Below are positions 56,388 through 64,000 of a stretch of 64,000 nt of DNA, in pieces (position 1 is the first letter of the stretch; every line of letters begins with the position of its first letter). Below the pieces are notes generated by a model. It saw only the letters and a list, made by a program, of their open reading frames with translations. It searched no databases and was not told the DNA's origin. The DNA is taken from NCBI RefSeq assembly GCF_026191635.1, contig NZ_JAKRRW010000017.1, positions 53,322 through 117,321 on the forward strand, written 5' to 3'. The position numbers and the translations under genes were made by a program. Origin of the DNA: Photobacterium obscurum. Lineage in GTDB: Bacteria; Pseudomonadota; Gammaproteobacteria; Enterobacterales; Vibrionaceae.

Positions 56388-59065
56388 TGGCGAAAAAAAT
56401 CAAAAAGTATGACGGACGCTCATCGGATTTAGCCTTCTCTTGGATGCTTACTACGCTCGGTGCTGAGTGGCAGCAGTGGCAGGAACTGGCGGCTGAGTGG
56501 ATAGCGACACAAACAACTGGCATTGATGATAAGAAGAAAGCGTTAATCTACTTCTTCGAGTCCTACCTTGATAAATATGCATCTTATTCAATTGATAATA
56601 TCGAGTTGTTTTTTAAGGGCTACAAAGGACATCAATGCTCTGGCGAAGAGTTAGAAAAAGTAGTAAGAACAACTATCAACGCACCTGTTCGGTCTGCAAT
56701 AACAGTGAACTATCCTTGTGATTTCATCGACTTTGTTATCGAAAAAGTGTTCTTGGAAGAAGATGACAATGGCAATCTTGTGCCACTGGTTCAAAACCCT
56801 CTCAGCAAAATCAAACGGCAAAATAGTGCGACGGAAACTGTCCGCAATCCCTTGCCGTATCGTTACATTCAGGACTTACGCCAAATCCTTTGTCCGCTGC
56901 CAGATAAAGCCGAACTGGCCGTCATTGAGCAAAACCTCAAGGACGATGAATCCTTGCTTCCAACTTATCACTACCGCCATTTTAAGCACTGGACATGGGC
57001 GCAACAGCAAACAGGACAAGGAAATATGAGTGGTGACTGGTTTGAAGTGGAACCTGAGCTGATTGATAAGTCCGACCCCGACTGTGTGTGGCGCACCAAA
57101 GAGGTGACTCGCAGTATTAAAGGAGAGGGGAAGAAGAAAATCACCCTTCACCAAATCTGGTCGCCCGTCAAAGCGATGGTGATTTTCATGAAGTTCCACC
57201 TACCACTGCGCACTTATCAGGTGCGTATGCTGGACAGCGGTGAAGCGGACACATGGTGCTACGAGCAAGGTCAATGGGTGCTGAACACCAAGCATGATTT
57301 TGCCCTTGGAAGTGAAAAACGCCCATTTGGTAAAGGAGTCTTCCGCCGCATTCACGACACCATAACAGGGTTGTATTCCACAGGCTTGTATATCAACACC
57401 AACAAGACTGCTGATCAGAACAAAGACGAACTAGAGCGTGGTTACATCATCCCTTGGCAAAACGAGGAAGTGCTGCATTGGCTGGAAAAACTGCGTAACT
57501 GGCAAGAAAAATACAATCCAATTTCTAAACCAACCGACTGCACTACATTGTTGAGAAAGCATACTGGCGCGAAGAAATCGGATAAGCAGCTAGAAAGTAT
57601 GGGGGAAATAGCCTTTCTTTTTCGGGATGCCTCGGCAAAAGGTGAGGATAAGCACAAACCAATTGCAGGTGACGCAAATATAGCGCATTTCTGGTATCAA
57701 CTCTTATTGGCGCTAGAAAACCAACTCGCAGAGCGTGGCAACACCCTTGATAACGGCGAGCGCTTGAAACTGGTTGTGGATTACCCAGAAGATACGCAAG
57801 AAGGTGCTAAGGTTGCCACGCTCTTTCCATTGCACAGTTTGCGAGTCTCACTCATCACGGCTTATACGATGGACACTCAATTGCCATTGCCTGTTATTTC
57901 TAAATTACTGGCGGGACATACGCGCCTGTTGATGACCATCTACTACAACAAAATTACCCCATCAGTGATGGCAGAAAAAATGGACGAAGCGCATGGAGAG
58001 CTAGACGCAAAATCCAAGCAATCGGTACGCAATTTCCTTAAAGATGCCTCGATGGAGCAAATCCAGTGCAAGATGGTGTATCACAGCGATGACAGCATTC
58101 AGGCAGCACTGGTTAACCGCAATCCAATCGGTTGGGAAGAGCGCTCGTGTGGTCTGTGTTTGGTGGGAGGCAACACTGTGAAATCGGATGAAGTCAGCAC
58201 TCTTGGCGGCTGTTGGAACGGTGGAGAGTTGATTAAGGATTCAAAAACTGCTGCAAATCGCGTTTATGCCAGCGTGCCACATGGCGCTGAGAACTGTATT
58301 CGCTGCCGCTGGTTTATTACCGAAGCACGATACCTTCCAGCTCTAAATGCCCACTTCAATCAACTGAGCTACAAAGCGCATCAGGCCGCTAACCTATCTG
58401 TTGAGATTGAAGGTGAACTGGAAGCCCTCAAAGACGAACAATTCTTTTGTGAAGAGCAAGGCAAACCGTTTATCAAGCACGATGAACTGCAAGCCCTACA
58501 GCGCCGCTATGAAAAACAGCAAGTCGAAGCCGATGAATACGCCAAAGATTGGATAGCGTGCTTTGAACTGATTCGGAAAATCATTCGTGTCGAAGAAGCC
58601 AGAAATGAGGATGACACCAAAGATAAACTGATTGCGGTTGGCTCTGAGCAAGATGTCAGCCATGCCTTGAAGTTTATCGAAACCGACTCAGAGTTACTGC
58701 ACTTATCGCTGCTTTGTGATGACGCTGAATTCTACCCTGATTTGCAGGACGAACTGCGTAAAACCCCTGTTATTCAAAAGCGCTCGATGCAACTCAGTAG
58801 AGTGCTGATGAAAAAAGGCTTTGAGCCGATTTTCATGGAAATGGACGATAAACAACAACTCATCGCCGCCAATGCCATGCTGCGCCAAATGGCAAAAATC
58901 GCCGACCCTGACGACAAACTTGAAGGCTACCGCAAAGTGGCGAGCTACATCGAAGCGGGTGAGTACCTGACTGATAACAAACTGTTCTCTCAGGGTATTC
59001 ATGCACTGACTGGTAAAGCCATTCACCTAGATGGCATCGCACTACCGAACTTATTGGAGGGCTAA
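56387..59065 (+). CDS. gmtZ: Large integrase, GmtZ-like (VPA1269 family)
   Basis: An 892-residue protein. A tyrosine-recombinase-like C-terminal core is recognisable in the middle: H483-S-L-R486 in PLHSLRVSL, H511 in LAGHTRLL and tyrosines 519-520 (YYNK), with the same His-to-Tyr spacing (nine residues) as in GmtY. The first catalytic Arg is not obvious. A Cys-containing segment CGLCLVGG...C (about 585-600) and ENCIRCRWF near 630 may bind zinc. A long, charged helical C-terminus of about 250 residues follows. It overlaps both neighbours by one base (TAATG at each end). It may act with GmtY as a heteromeric recombinase. Confidence 0.82.
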   Translation: MAKKIKKYDGRSSDLAFSWMLTTLGAEWQQWQELAAEWIATQTTGIDDKKKALIYFFESYLDKYASYSIDNIELFFKGYKGHQCSGEELEKVVRTTINAPVRSAITVNYPCDFIDFVIEKVFLEEDDNGNLVPLVQNPLSKIKRQNSATETVRNPLPYRYIQDLRQILCPLPDKAELAVIEQNLKDDESLLPTYHYRHFKHWTWAQQQTGQGNMSGDWFEVEPELIDKSDPDCVWRTKEVTRSIKGEGKKKITLHQIWSPVKAMVIFMKFHLPLRTYQVRMLDSGEADTWCYEQGQWVLNTKHDFALGSEKRPFGKGVFRRIHDTITGLYSTGLYINTNKTADQNKDELERGYIIPWQNEEVLHWLEKLRNWQEKYNPISKPTDCTTLLRKHTGAKKSDKQLESMGEIAFLFRDASAKGEDKHKPIAGDANIAHFWYQLLLALENQLAERGNTLDNGERLKLVVDYPEDTQEGAKVATLFPLHSLRVSLITAYTMDTQLPLPVISKLLAGHTRLLMTIYYNKITPSVMAEKMDEAHGELDAKSKQSVRNFLKDASMEQIQCKMVYHSDDSIQAALVNRNPIGWEERSCGLCLVGGNTVKSDEVSTLGGCWNGGELIKDSKTAANRVYASVPHGAENCIRCRWFITEARYLPALNAHFNQLSYKAHQAANLSVEIEGELEALKDEQFFCEEQGKPFIKHDELQALQRRYEKQQVEADEYAKDWIACFELIRKIIRVEEARNEDDTKDKLIAVGSEQDVSHALKFIETDSELLHLSLLCDDAEFYPDLQDELRKTPVIQKRSMQLSRVLMKKGFEPIFMEMDDKQQLIAANAMLRQMAKIADPDDKLEGYRKVASYIEAGEYLTDNKLFSQGIHALTGKAIHLDGIALPNLLEG

Positions 59066-59742
59066 TGGAACTCGATATTGATGTCATTCTGGCTGACTTA
59101 AAAGAAGGGAAAGTACCTCGCACTCAGCAAAACCTCGATAAGCTCAACGACACGCTAAAAACCTATGCGGAATCAGGTCAGCGTGACTTCTCCATCACGC
59201 AAATTGGTCGAGTTTCTGCTGAAAATGGTGGATTGGCGTATGAGGCTCTGCGTGCTACCCGTAACAAGCACTACCGAACACTCATCGAAGCATGGGCGGC
59301 AAAGTACAATACCAATACCAAAAAACCGCTATCCAACACCTCACGGTCTAAATCCATCCCTGCGGATAATAAACTGTTAGAGCGCATCCCAGACCCTGCG
59401 GTACGCGCCTTGTTTGGTCAAATCATTGCCGAGCGTAACCGTTACCGCAAAGAGGTTAATTTGCTCAAGCAACACGCCAATATTACCATCGACAAACGCC
59501 CTGTGCGCCAGTTTGACACCACCGCAGAACCAAGCGTGGAAGTGCTGCCATCCCTATCAGGCGTACTCACCGAATCAGAGAAAAAAGCCTTAGCGTATGC
59601 CATTTCTGATGAATGTATGGAAAAAAACGACTGGCTATATACTCAGGCGGGTCAGGTAAAAGACATGGAATACAACAGCGAAGTATTCCCTAGAGGCTTT
59701 GTCACAGGGCTTCGCAAGCTATTGGGTGAGGTAGATGACTAA
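59065..59742 (+). CDS. gmtX: GmtX-like protein of the recombinase operon
   Basis: A 225-residue cytoplasmic protein between the large integrase and a coiled-coil protein. The N-terminus is helical (IDVILADLKEGKVPRTQQNL); the segment FSITQIGRVSAENGGLAYEALR near residue 45 could be a helix-turn-helix. A helical region around ALFGQIIAERNRYRKEVNLLKQ and a conserved C-terminal EKNDWLY and FPRGF follow. The arrangement resembles Tn554-type recombinase sets, in which a third small protein assists two recombinases; DNA binding is inference. It starts at TAATG overlapping the previous stop. Confidence 0.78.
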   Translation: MELDIDVILADLKEGKVPRTQQNLDKLNDTLKTYAESGQRDFSITQIGRVSAENGGLAYEALRATRNKHYRTLIEAWAAKYNTNTKKPLSNTSRSKSIPADNKLLERIPDPAVRALFGQIIAERNRYRKEVNLLKQHANITIDKRPVRQFDTTAEPSVEVLPSLSGVLTESEKKALAYAISDECMEKNDWLYTQAGQVKDMEYNSEVFPRGFVTGLRKLLGEVDD

Positions 59743-60179
59743 TGGCAAGTGGGCAGCAGAAAGCGCAACAAAATCTTGAGGCATTTGAGGTCTGGAAAGC
59801 CACACAGACGGACGATGAGTTTAAGCAAATCGTGTTCAGAGGTCAGCTTAATCGTATTGAAGTGGCAAAAGGTATCGGTTGTGGAAAATCGGCTTTAAAC
59901 CAAAATCCTGCCCTCAAGAAAGCACTCAAAGCCTTAGAAGATGAGCTGCGCGGTAAAGGTGTCCTGCCACCGTTGACCGACGCTGCCAAGAAGAATGAGG
60001 GCAAACCTCAAGCCTACGACAACACAGCAAATCGAAAGCTTCTCGATTCAAAGCGGGTGTCGTCATTGGAAGCTGAGAACATTGAATTGAAAGCCAAGGT
60101 CAAGGAGCTTGAAAAGCGACTTGAGCGCTTCGGTGAGCTGTCTGAAACCTTATCCGAAATGGGGTTGATGCCACGATGA
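59742..60179 (+). CDS. Small coiled-coil DNA-binding-like protein (VPA1267-like)
   Basis: A 145-residue protein overlapping gmtX by one base (TAATG). Residues about 35-60 (LNRIEVAKGIGCGKSALNQNP) look like a helix-turn-helix that recognises DNA. The C-terminal 35 residues form a heptad coiled coil (LEAENIELKAKVKELEKRL) for dimerisation. The family name VPA1267 is from recollection of its position next to the V. parahaemolyticus trio. It may be a co-factor of transposition or the island's own regulator. Confidence 0.65.
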   Translation: MASGQQKAQQNLEAFEVWKATQTDDEFKQIVFRGQLNRIEVAKGIGCGKSALNQNPALKKALKALEDELRGKGVLPPLTDAAKKNEGKPQAYDNTANRKLLDSKRVSSLEAENIELKAKVKELEKRLERFGELSETLSEMGLMPR

Positions 60180-62341
60180 ATACCGCATTGCATGAAGACC
60201 AAATGCGTGTAACCAGTATCCCTTATCGCTCGACCAAGATGGTGATATTCAGCGGTGTACCGCTGGCGAAAGACTCTTACAAAACCAATAGTGGGAAGTA
60301 TTACGTCACCATCAAAGCCGACCCCGATAGCATCCCTGTGCTTCCAACGCTGGGTCAGCATTGGTCAGTCAAAGGCGCTCGCCAGATAGAAAATATGGAG
60401 ATGGGTGATTATGTAATGCAGCAGCACACTTATGAATCACCCAAGCATATTGAATGCACTTTACCCGAAACAGGTGAGCAACTGATACGCTTTATCGCCA
60501 GAGAAAGTGACTTCAAGGGTATTGGTGAAAGCAAAGCTAGGGCGCTCTGGCATCTCTTGGGTAAAGACTTCCATGCCACACTGAGAAATGACACCCCAGA
60601 GTCCAGAAAGCGTCTGACATCGATTCTGAGTGAAGATTCAGTGGAAGCACTCTTTAAGGGGTACGCCAAGTATAAAAATCTGGCACATTGCAACTGGATG
60701 AGCGAGCACAACATCCCCGCCAGTGTGCAGCAACGGCTGCTCAAGCATCACGGTGAAGCCTCCATAGAGGTAATTAAGGATAATCCTTATGCTTTGATGG
60801 GCTTTGGTCTTTCGTTCAGTGCCATTGAAGATATTATCAAGGTAACGGATTTTAAGAGCGATGTTGCGAAGGATGACCCAAGAAGGCTCAGCGCTGCTCT
60901 GGAAATGGCGATTCGCAAGGAGATTGAAAAAGGTCACACCTATACCACTCATGCCAATGTGCGCCCTTATCTCAACAAGCTACTGAAAGACAAAACACTG
61001 GTCACTCAGGCGTTCCAATCAGGTCATGATAAAGCTCAGTATATTTTAAATCCCGACACAGGAGCCTACCATCCAACGGCGCAACTTCTGATGGAAAGTG
61101 TCGTTGCCAAACGGCTAAATACACTGATTAAGCGAAATGACTTGTTTGATGAAAACGCCAATGCTGCGTATTGCTCTGCGGTTGCGGAACTTCCCTACGA
61201 ATTAACTCCTAAACAAATCGAAGCCGTAACAACGTGTCTGGATAATTCGGTAAGCTGTATTACGGGCGGTGCAGGAACAGGCAAGACAACGGTACTCAGA
61301 ACAGCTCTCAGGGCTTACCATCAACTTGGGTTTGAAATACACGCCGTTGCGCTCAGTGGTCGTGCCGCAATGAGACTTCATGAATCAATCGGTTTTGTTA
61401 CCTCAACCATTGCCAAATTGCTGCGTGAAGAACCTATTGAACCCAGTGCCGAGAAGCCCAATCACCTACTGGTCATCGATGAAGCGAGCATGATTGACCT
61501 ACCGACTATGTATCGCCTTGTGAATCACATTCACCCCTCTGTACGATTGATATTCACTGGCGACCCTGACCAACTCCCACCAATAGGTTGCGGCAAGGTG
61601 TTGGCAGACATCGTTGAAGCAAAAACGGTGGCTAATACGATGCTAGATATCGTCAAAAGACAGGATGGTTCAACGGGTATCCCTGAATACTCAAAGCTCA
61701 TCAATCAAGGTGTGATGCCTGAACAATTAAGCACAGGTGCAATACACTTTCACGAAACCAGTAAAACAGACATTGCCAAAGTCTGTTGCGATCTTTACCA
61801 AGAATCCCCTGATAGCAGTCGTGTCATGGCTCCAACCAAGGCACTCGTATCAGAAATCAATAAGCTCACCCAGCAAGCCGTTAACCCAGATAGCGCCAGC
61901 CTTGAGTTCGAAATCAATGGTGACAAGTTCTTTCTGCCACTTCGCCTCAATGATGCGGTGTTATTTACGCAGAATCATTACGACAAAGGTATTCAGAACG
62001 GCTCCCTTGGTATGCTAACCAGCGTCAAACCCTCTGGTGATAGTTACGGTGAAGTGACGCTAGATACAGGTGAAAAGATCGAGATAACACAATCCGTTCT
62101 CGACTGCATGGAGTTGGGTTATGCCATCACCTTACACAAAGCCCAAGGCTCACAGTTCCCACGCATCATTATTGCTCTGCAAAAAGGAAGAATTGTAGAT
62201 AGAGCGTGGCTCTATACGGCAATTACTAGAGCTGAAAGTGAAATCCATATCGTTGGCAGAAGAGATGACATGAAGCTGATCACCGAAGCGCCTAGTCACT
62301 CTCATAAGCGGAATAGCTACCTAAAAGAACTGTTGAGTTAG
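60176..62341 (+). CDS. RecD2-like superfamily 1B DNA helicase
   Basis: A 721-residue helicase overlapping the previous gene by four bases (ATGA). N-terminal helix-hairpin-helix-like segments (FKGIGESKARALWHLL near 120) precede the motor: Walker A GGAGTGKTT with K370, Walker B VIDEASMID, motif III GDPDQLPPIG, and C-terminal motifs LHKAQGSQF and YTAITRAE. This order matches RecD2 (YrrC-like) 5'-3' helicases without RecBC. Its place in the recombinase operon suggests a role in element replication or transfer rather than repair. Confidence 0.88.
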   Translation: MNTALHEDQMRVTSIPYRSTKMVIFSGVPLAKDSYKTNSGKYYVTIKADPDSIPVLPTLGQHWSVKGARQIENMEMGDYVMQQHTYESPKHIECTLPETGEQLIRFIARESDFKGIGESKARALWHLLGKDFHATLRNDTPESRKRLTSILSEDSVEALFKGYAKYKNLAHCNWMSEHNIPASVQQRLLKHHGEASIEVIKDNPYALMGFGLSFSAIEDIIKVTDFKSDVAKDDPRRLSAALEMAIRKEIEKGHTYTTHANVRPYLNKLLKDKTLVTQAFQSGHDKAQYILNPDTGAYHPTAQLLMESVVAKRLNTLIKRNDLFDENANAAYCSAVAELPYELTPKQIEAVTTCLDNSVSCITGGAGTGKTTVLRTALRAYHQLGFEIHAVALSGRAAMRLHESIGFVTSTIAKLLREEPIEPSAEKPNHLLVIDEASMIDLPTMYRLVNHIHPSVRLIFTGDPDQLPPIGCGKVLADIVEAKTVANTMLDIVKRQDGSTGIPEYSKLINQGVMPEQLSTGAIHFHETSKTDIAKVCCDLYQESPDSSRVMAPTKALVSEINKLTQQAVNPDSASLEFEINGDKFFLPLRLNDAVLFTQNHYDKGIQNGSLGMLTSVKPSGDSYGEVTLDTGEKIEITQSVLDCMELGYAITLHKAQGSQFPRIIIALQKGRIVDRAWLYTAITRAESEIHIVGRRDDMKLITEAPSHSHKRNSYLKELLS

Positions 62342-62492
62342 CAATTTCAAACTCGTTTATGCCCCATTGTAAGTTAACGTAATTACTTATTCACAGGCTG
62401 TTAATGTTGGTTAGTGATACTTTCGCTAATCTCTAGTCCAAAAAGTCAACCTGAGGCTCACTTTTGGGTGGTACATAGAACGGGTTTTATGT
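62342..62492. other. Gap between helicase gene and convergent cargo genes
   Basis: AT-rich DNA with one imperfect hairpin, CCAAAAAGT (62438-62446) with ACTTTTGGG (62460-62468). It may serve as a terminator of the operon, but there is no T tract. Confidence 0.35.
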
Positions 62493-62864
62493 TTAATTCA
62501 ACTTAAGGTTTTGACACATACGAGCATTTGCTATTTTGGCAAATGATTTTATATCCACCCCTTGAGGCTTTCCTTGCTGTGTATAAAGTTGCCCAAATAC
62601 AGCTTGCGACATACCGATAGAGTAACCAACCATGAAACCACGCTTTGTATTGCTTAAATATTCGCTATCTACGTAAGTATCCAGCTTGTCATACATGTAG
62701 TTTGTGATTTGATCATGGAGCTCATTGTTATTGGTATACGTGGCTATAGCTGCACATAAGGAATGCTTACCCATTTGTTCGTAAAACTCTTGATTATCCT
62801 GTTTCGAAATTGCGTATACCCTGCATGACAACAACAGAGTGGCAAGTAGTACAAATCTATACAT
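62493..62864 (-). CDS. Small secreted protein of unknown function (island cargo)
   Basis: A 123-residue protein with a signal peptide (MYRFVLLATLLLSCRVYA; predicted cut after VYA). The mature part is helical, with two Cys (GKHSLCAAIA and ARMCQNL) that could form a disulfide and a central GFMVGYSIGMSQA. Small periplasmic proteins of this shape include several type VI secretion immunity proteins, but no toxin gene is adjacent, so that is only a suggestion. It lies 51 bases after the next minus-strand gene, likely the same transcript. Confidence 0.6.
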   Translation of the reverse strand: MYRFVLLATLLLSCRVYAISKQDNQEFYEQMGKHSLCAAIATYTNNNELHDQITNYMYDKLDTYVDSEYLSNTKRGFMVGYSIGMSQAVFGQLYTQQGKPQGVDIKSFAKIANARMCQNLKLN

Positions 62865-62915
62865 TTTATGTCCCTATTAATCAATCGGTAAAAACTTCGG
62901 GAGTTACGAAATGCA

Positions 62916-63212
62916 TCACTCGTTAATTATGCGCTCCCAGTCTTTAAAGCATGGATTTTCAACAAGGTAGTATCCATTTCCATCCGAAAAAACATTTGAT
63001 AATATTTTTTGATCACAAATGTCAGTAACATGAATAACAATATGACGGAAGGCTGAGAAAGGGTTACATGGTTCGCTTCCAATTTGTGGTGGTTGCATTC
63101 CATGGAAAAGACACGTGAACTTCAGCTCTTGTAATTTTTCTGTACACACTTCTGTGCCTTCATCGGTACAACCTTCTCCTTGACCATCTCTTACTTTGTA
63201 AATTGTAGCCAT
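62916..63212 (-). CDS. Cysteine-rich small protein of unknown function (island cargo)
   Basis: A 98-residue protein with no signal peptide and six Cys (in GEGCTDE, VCTEK, FTCLF, EPCNP, DICDQ, NPCFK). I do not recognise it. The start at ATG 63212 is chosen over an upstream in-frame start at 63275 because GAGGGGTAGG lies just upstream and the extension reads as leader. It would be the first gene of a two-gene minus-strand unit, convergent with the gmt operon. Confidence 0.55.
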   Translation of the reverse strand: MATIYKVRDGQGEGCTDEGTEVCTEKLQELKFTCLFHGMQPPQIGSEPCNPFSAFRHIVIHVTDICDQKILSNVFSDGNGYYLVENPCFKDWERIINE

Positions 63213-63279
63213 AGACCTACCCCTCAGAAAATAAAAACCTTTACTCAATATTTGTATACATAATCGCCTTTTCAAGGTT

Positions 63280-63299
63280 TGTTTGTTGGTGCGTTAAGT
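63280..63299 (+). repeat. 20-bp direct repeat, copy 1
   Basis: TGTTTGTTGGTGCGTTAAGT matches the copy at 63729-63748 at 18 of 20 bases in the same orientation, 449 bases apart. It contains GTTAAGT. See copy 2. Confidence 0.55.
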
Positions 63300-63357
63300 G
63301 GCTGTTATGTTGAATCATCCTCGAACAGGAGTGATCGTGTAACGGCCAGATACGAGA

Positions 63358-63379
63358 AAGGCCGCCAAATAGCGGCCTT
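63358..63379. terminator. Hairpin in the right-hand AT-rich region
   Basis: AAGGCCGC (63358-63365) pairs with GCGGCCTT (63372-63379) around a six-base loop. No strong T run follows in either direction; the transcript it would end is not evident. Confidence 0.4.
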
Positions 63380-64000
63380 AATGAGGAGTGAAATACTTAT
63401 CTGTAGACATGCTTGCAAATTGGCACTGCCAATAAATTACTTGCTCTTCAGCATCGACAAACACAAATTGGTTTATAAATATCTCTTCAGCTTCGCTTCA
63501 CAGCGGCTTATCACCGACAAACCACATCACCAAATCCTCTCTTATCCTCTAACAACCAATTAAACTTTCCCACGAGAAAAATTTTCTACAGCTCAAGGTC
63601 ACTCATTTGTAGGGTCATAGTTAATTCCCCCTCAATTGATAAGCCATAAAATTAGCGGATAAGTATTCACCTTAACACCTTATGCCATGAATTGCACTCA
63701 GTACGATAATTTTGCCTCGCATTTTTTCTGTTTGTTAGTGTGTTAAGTACCCAATATGTTAAATATGCCAGATCAGGCTCCTTTTTGGCACTTCTAGTCC
63801 CTCAGAAGGCTATAGCGATGTTTTTGGACACCTGATCAAAGCAATATGCTTCCGATAGCGATTGAAAGTGTAGTGAAAAGATGAAATTGGTAGGCAAACT
63901 AGAAGATTGCCACACTTGAGCTAATTCATGTTTTTCTAATTTAGCAAAGTCGCTAACTCAGAATTGTCCAGAAACGTGTTTCGCGGATGGTCAAGAAAAA
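63380..64000. other. AT-rich non-coding stretch to the window end
   Basis: No convincing gene on either strand. It holds the second copy of the 20-bp repeat and an inverted pair, CTTAACAC (63671-63678) facing GTGTTAAG (63740-63747). It may contain the right border of the island, or the upstream region of a gene beyond the window. Confidence 0.4.
63729..63748 (+). repeat. 20-bp direct repeat, copy 2
   Basis: TGTTTGTTAGTGTGTTAAGT, 18 of 20 identical to copy 1. Its GTGTTAAG is also one arm of the 8-bp inverted pair with 63671-63678. Confidence 0.55.

Larger units (their letters stand above)
54865..63275 (+). mobile_element. Gamma-mobile-trio (GMT)-like genomic island, minimal extent
   Basis: The island is defined by gmtY-gmtZ-gmtX plus VPA1267-like and RecD2-like genes in one overlapping operon (54930-62341), followed by two convergent small genes. 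From memory these correspond to the GMT elements reported in Vibrionaceae, which carry defence and offence cargo. Left boundary: between psiE (54744) and the TTG at 54930, most simply after the terminator. Right boundary: not identified; the AT-rich DNA to 64000 may still be island. Confidence 0.75.

Noticed and set aside
63279..63563. 94-codon plus-strand frame in the right-hand non-coding region
   Set aside because: It runs through the GGCCGC hairpin and a copy of the 20-bp repeat, has no ribosome site, and its composition is not protein-like.
63280..63748. Integron attC-like sites suggested by GTTAAGT and ACTTAAC cores
   Set aside because: Neither copy has a matching partner core at attC distance with the inner paired boxes, and no integrase IntI or cassette array is present.

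Overview
The window reads as a chromosomal segment of a Vibrionaceae gammaproteobacterium, most likely Photobacterium or a close relative. The grounds are the rpmF-plsX-fabHDG-acpP-fabF-pabC-mltG-tmk-holB-tatD-ptsG block next to rne and rluC, a TfoX/Sxy competence regulator, LysO, and short dispersed repeats carrying TATACCCAAACG-type ends. The genus is an inference; no rRNA or tRNA gene was seen.

Layout. 1-10.8 kb: a psuG fragment, then two related two-component modules (sensor kinase with an N-terminal cyclic-nucleotide-like domain plus a single-domain receiver) on opposite strands. They surround an SLC13 transporter, a MATE exporter, a CBS-pair protein and a YdgA/DUF945 protein. 10.8-19.2 kb: ldhA, a small outer-membrane protein, a DsdC-like LysR regulator, tfoX, a LON-domain protein, an HDOD protein, lysO, and a secreted trypsin-like protease followed by a small protein that resembles the protease's own N-terminal domain. 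19.4-40.4 kb: housekeeping genes for glucose uptake, fatty-acid and phospholipid initiation, folate, peptidoglycan, replication and RNA decay, then a SulP transporter and a low-molecular-weight phosphatase. 40.5-43.9 kb: a DUF3313 lipoprotein and late cobalamin assembly genes (cobT, cobS, cobO).

44.0-54.1 kb: a seven-gene minus-strand cluster that starts under two good Fur-box matches. In transcription order it encodes a large secreted protein of unknown family, a small multi-histidine membrane protein (b-type cytochrome candidate), an FTR1 iron permease, an FAD flavoprotein, a small periplasmic protein, a GT-C-type membrane enzyme and a periplasmic beta-propeller fused to a six-heme cytochrome c. 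I read it as an iron-acquisition system in which electron transfer is coupled to FTR1; this is one of the two most interesting parts.

54.9-64 kb: a mobile island beside psiE. Its core is five genes overlapping by 1 or 4 bases: two tyrosine-recombinase-family proteins (GmtY- and GmtZ-like), a GmtX-like protein, a VPA1267-like coiled-coil protein and a RecD2-like helicase. This matches, from memory, the gamma-mobile-trio (GMT) elements of Vibrionaceae. Two small unrecognised genes follow convergently as possible cargo, then about 0.8 kb of AT-rich DNA with an imperfect 20-bp direct repeat. The right boundary of the island was not identified and may lie beyond the window.

Where a better ribosome-binding site or family N-terminus pointed to an internal start, I used that start and said so.
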